Assembly: GCA_018398765.1 (NCBI GenBank) | Contig: JAHBMJ010005660.1 | Span: 25,679 to 62,900, forward strand | Reading direction: 5' to 3' | Origin: Chromera velia | Lineage: Eukaryota > Sar > Chromeraceae | Length of the DNA: 37,222 nt | In this document: positions 34,501 through 37,222 of the stretch, in pieces | Numbering within the stretch: position 1 is the stretch's first letter | Layout of the letters: the number at the start of each line of letters is the position of its first letter | Program-made: the position numbers and the translations under genes | Notes under the pieces: model-generated | What the model saw: the letters and a program-made list of their open reading frames with translations, nothing else | The model's database searches: none | Told to the model about the DNA's origin: nothing

Positions 34501-36063
34501 TGTCGTTTCGCTCCCCTCCTCTGCCAAATCTCTCTCGGCATCTCTCCGATCCCCCCTGATCTCCCTGAGTGGGGACGAAATCTCCTCCAGGAGGAACGAT
34601 TCAGGCTCACTAGGAGTCATACTCTCGCTCCAGTCCGAAATGCTCTCGTTCTCCCCACAGGACGACATGTCAGCTGTGGACGGAGAGCCAAAGGCCCCCC
34701 TCTGGCTGTTCGGAATAAACGACTCCCGCAAAAACAACATGAATGGAAGATTTGGCAGCCGGATGCTGATGTCTTGAAATCTCTCAATCGTTTCTCGGGG
34801 GTCTATTCCGTATGCATACCAATTGTTGAATGCTGTGTAGGCTGCTGACCAACGTACGGGGGGCCGGTACTCCGGGTCATCAAGGTGCCACTCAACCATA
34901 TCGGGAAATCGGTAGGGGGGACAGACGGATGGCGGCGGCGCCAGCGAGACCAGATGGAGAAGCTTCACGCGTTGTGCGTCTCTCTGTTCCATCATTATTT
35001 TTTTGGAAGTTGAGGAAAAAGACCAAAAGGTATTGACGCTGACCACCCTGCCCTCACTGCCCCACCCAGAGACCACCGTCGTTCTGGAGGGAAATACGGT
35101 CGGGAGACTGTCTCTGCCCTGTGCGAAATGAGCGTTGGCGGAGGAAAGAGTCCCTTCTCTGCTTGTGTGACACTTGAAGAAGTCGCGCTTCAGCTTCCGC
35201 CACACAGCATCGCTGTCAAGCGGGTTGGGCAGGCGCACGTGTCCCCTGTCTCGGGCCAGAAAGAGCAGCAATGCCTCTCCGCTGCGTTTCTCAATGAGAA
35301 TGTGGAGATTCGCACACGGCTGCACGCAGGGGATCGGACACAAGTTTGTTGGATCACAGACTTTGCACATATAACATCTCTTCATACGCAGAGCTCATGA
35401 TACATATTCATGCATAGATGTACATTCATTCGTGTGCCCGCAGTTCATTCTCGTACCTGATGCAGCAGCCAGACCGGGTCCCCTACCTCCTTCCGTCTAT
35501 GTCCATGTGGCTGCGAGGAAAGTCTTCTAATCAAACGTGTGCCTGAAGTGAATACTGGAAACGGTGCATGATTCTGGGGCCTCTCATTTTGGGACACGGA
35601 CACACAAGACCGTCATCAAATGCAAAAACAAGACATGTATATAGAGGCGTCCACGCATGGATCTTCATATGCACATACTGCGGACTCCAGCTTCAGCTGA
35701 TTCACTGACCCCTCGGCAAACGGATTGAAGCCCGTAAGGCATGATGAGGTCCAGAGGGAAATTCACCCCGCTGATATTTATACATCCCCGGAAAATGCTG
35801 TCTTCCATCACAGCCAGCGTCGCTATGTCACGAAAAGGGATAGTCAGAGAGCTCATTGCCAGGCCCGGATCCAGTCCCATCCTCTCTATTCCAACTCGAG
35901 AGGCCTCTGAGAGCTCTAGATCCAGCCCAGAGGAAGTCAGGTAGACAGAGTATCCGGGAGGCAGCGGAAGGCCCTCCGCCTCCCCGTTCCAGGCCCCAGA
36001 AAACCAGGCAGCTTTTGAGATCTGAAGCCGAGCGCCATTTGCCAGCTCACTCTCATTTGACAT
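31121..36063 (-). CDS. GRAM/PH-like protein with C-terminal membrane segment, 6 exons
   Basis: Exons in transcript order: 36063-35710, 35319-34023, 33548-33223, 32670-32391, 32162-31729, 31480-31121. Phases agree at every junction, giving about 1016 aa. The start is ATG 36063 (MSNESELANGARLQ); an in-frame ATG at 36093 is also possible. Residues about 25-118 read like a GRAM/PH fold (YSVYLTSSGLDLEL, then SLTIPFRDIATLAV, then FRGCINISG), a module that binds membranes or lipids. Exon 2 continues with an ordered part (ANLHILIEKRSGEALLLF; MVEWHLDDPEYRPPVRWSAA) and an acidic Ser-rich tail. Exons 3-5 are mostly disordered. The last exon has a strong membrane helix pair (DGFLLLLLLFHLFLLLCLSY). GRAM plus membrane tail recalls lipid-transfer proteins at contact sites, but no VASt domain could be identified. 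The last exon is the least certain. Confidence 0.68.
31565..31627. repeat. (AC)n then (AG)n
   Basis: It lies in intron 31481-31728 of the minus-strand gene. On the sense strand it reads (TC)n(TG)n, the same order as in the plus-strand genes. Confidence 0.9.
32200..32370. repeat. 171-bp dispersed repeat, copy A, filling most of an intron
   Basis: It matches 33758-33927 with two substitutions and a one-base gap. It contains CACACTAGTATGAAAGATAC and the palindrome GCATCGATGC. It occupies about 75% of the 228-bp intron 32163-32390. Confidence 0.9.
33758..33927. repeat. 170-bp dispersed repeat, copy B
   Basis: Same orientation and about 98% identical to 32200-32370. It lies in the intron 33549-34022 of the same gene, two introns upstream in the transcript. 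Confidence 0.9.
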
Positions 36064-36700
36064 TTTGCCCTGGAATTCAGGTGTCGTGTGCATTCATCAG
36101 TACACTCTGCAGCTGTGAGTGGCGTCAGTCTTCTTACCGACGGAAGGCGACTAACTCACCCATCCATCGAAGCGAAGATGTATGGATCACCCAAGTATAC
36201 ATATTAAAATACTTTGCTGCATCGGCATGCGCTTGTGCAGTTTGTACAAGTTCAACAAGACTCTGGACTGTGGCCATGGAGATGCAGGAGTGCAGAGAGA
36301 TGTGTATTGATGATTGTGTGCTTGCATGCATGGAGAATCCTATATACTATTAACAAGATTGAACACGCCGCGGCCGCAAGGCCGCGGCGCGCGGATTGCG
36401 CGCTTGAGGGCGCGCTGCATGGATATGTGTGTATGTGTGTGTGTGAGTATGTGTGTGTGTGTGTGTGTGTGTGTGTAGGTATCGGAAATGCAGAAATCAA
36501 GGTATCGGGAATGCAGAAATCAAACACAGAGGCACAGAAGGGGTGTAGGTATGATTATACAGAGCTGAAGTGCGAAAAACCGACAACGTAGGGACGTATA
36601 TGTGTATGGAAGAATATGTAGAGTGCATATGTTACAAATTGGTGCAAATTTGTTGGTTCGCCGCATGCATGCATATAGCCCGAGCTCGAATTCGTCATAC
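36064..36700. promoter_or_regulatory. upstream region of the GRAM-like gene, with a GC hairpin
   Basis: CGCCGCGGCC-GCAA-GGCCGCGGCG at 36366-36389 is a perfect 10-bp stem with a GCAA loop. It is followed by GCGCGCGGATTGCGCGC and then a (TG)n run at 36426-36477. GGTATCGG(A/G)AATGCAGAAATC is repeated at 36477 and 36500. The promoter role is inferred from position. A minus-strand frame at 36275-36160 (MATVQSLVELVQTAQ...) ends in good donors but cannot be joined in phase. Confidence 0.4.
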
Positions 36701-37222
36701 ATGCATTTAATTCATATATATTAATATATTGATTTTAATGCTCCTGCGGAGCATGCCGTGGCCCCGTTGAAAGGGGGAAACTGGGGGTCGCGCATTATCG
36801 CGTATGAAGGCCTAAATACGACTAAAAATTAGTTTGAAATTCTTACTTATAGTTATAGCAAATCGATCTACAAACTGTCTACAATACATATTCTTTACCT
36901 AAGTTTATAAAACTAATTTACTATATTTTTTCTAATATTTTTAAAAAGGAAAAAATGACGATCTAGAGAATGATTCACTCGTTTTCTAGTTAACGTGATC
37001 TCTCAATACACGAATAACTCGATTAGGTTCGATACGAAAACATAGTAAAGGTATCTGTGAAAAGGCCCCAATGTTCTAGTTTAAGCTCTCTAGAACTTAG
37101 GAATTAACTCACCCACAAGTTCTACATACAGAGAATCTGTCAGACACACAAGAGCCTTCCCTATCGATCAGGAAAGACTCGGTCCTTCTAACAGGCTCAA
37201 TCAATCGGTATTGCAAAGGCTG
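36701..37222. other. AT-rich DNA at the window end
   Basis: AT-rich from about 36690. It holds a small hairpin GCTCC-TGC-GGAGC at about 36740 followed by CCCCGTTGAAAGGGG, another stem. It could be the edge of a mobile element running past the window. No gene is visible. Confidence 0.4.

Noticed and set aside
36160-36275. Upstream exon candidate MATVQSLVELVQTAQ for the GRAM-like gene
   Set aside because: Its donors give phase 1 or 2, while the only usable acceptor before MSNESEL needs phase 0.

Overview
The window is nuclear DNA of an intron-rich, microsatellite-rich unicellular eukaryote. The best fit is an alveolate alga of the chromerid type (Chromera or Vitrella-like). This rests on many short exons separated by 100-1000 bp introns full of (TC)n/(TG)n/(GATT)n tracts, single-exon orphan genes, standard stop codons and a plant-like ABC1 kinase. 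The taxon is inference; no rRNA or marker gene is present.

Layout. (1) 165-8755 (+): an ABC1/UbiB-type atypical kinase of 15 exons, its 5' end cut off by the window. (2) 8756-11397: 3' flank, an AT-rich island, and a possible divergent (-) first exon at 10899-10992. (3) 11398-21137 (+): a membrane-anchored aldehyde dehydrogenase superfamily protein, 18 exons, 592 aa, interrupted by a 323-base assembly gap inside an intron. (4) 21138-23800: non-coding, AT-rich, then a long (CA)n tract. (5) 23801-25186 (-): single-exon orphan ORF of 461 aa, weakly F-box/leucine-repeat-like. (6) 25800-27590 (+): two-exon gene whose spliced product carries the start of an ELM2-like motif followed by a disordered tail; it is divergent from gene 5. 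(7) 28101-29223: a non-autonomous hAT-type DNA transposon with 8-bp target duplication and terminal inverted repeats. (8) 29726-30440 (-): fragments of a glutamine-rich protein, gene model unresolved. (9) 31121-36063 (-): a six-exon gene of about 1016 aa, GRAM/PH-like at the N terminus with a C-terminal membrane segment. (10) 36064-37222: putative promoter with a GC-only hairpin, then AT-rich DNA.

Exons were joined by hand using GT(GC)-AG sites, reading-frame phase and protein motifs. The four spliced models give 37 introns and keep frame throughout. The genes have no evident shared pathway. The most interesting signal is a family of short fold-back elements sharing a CTGTATGAA core. They sit between direct repeats of host sequence, and several of those repeats contain a splice site. 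Two exons have had their 3' splice site and 5' part copied (once, and four times in a 97-bp tandem), and one 5' splice site has been copied. This looks like an insertion process that turns exon hits into intron growth.
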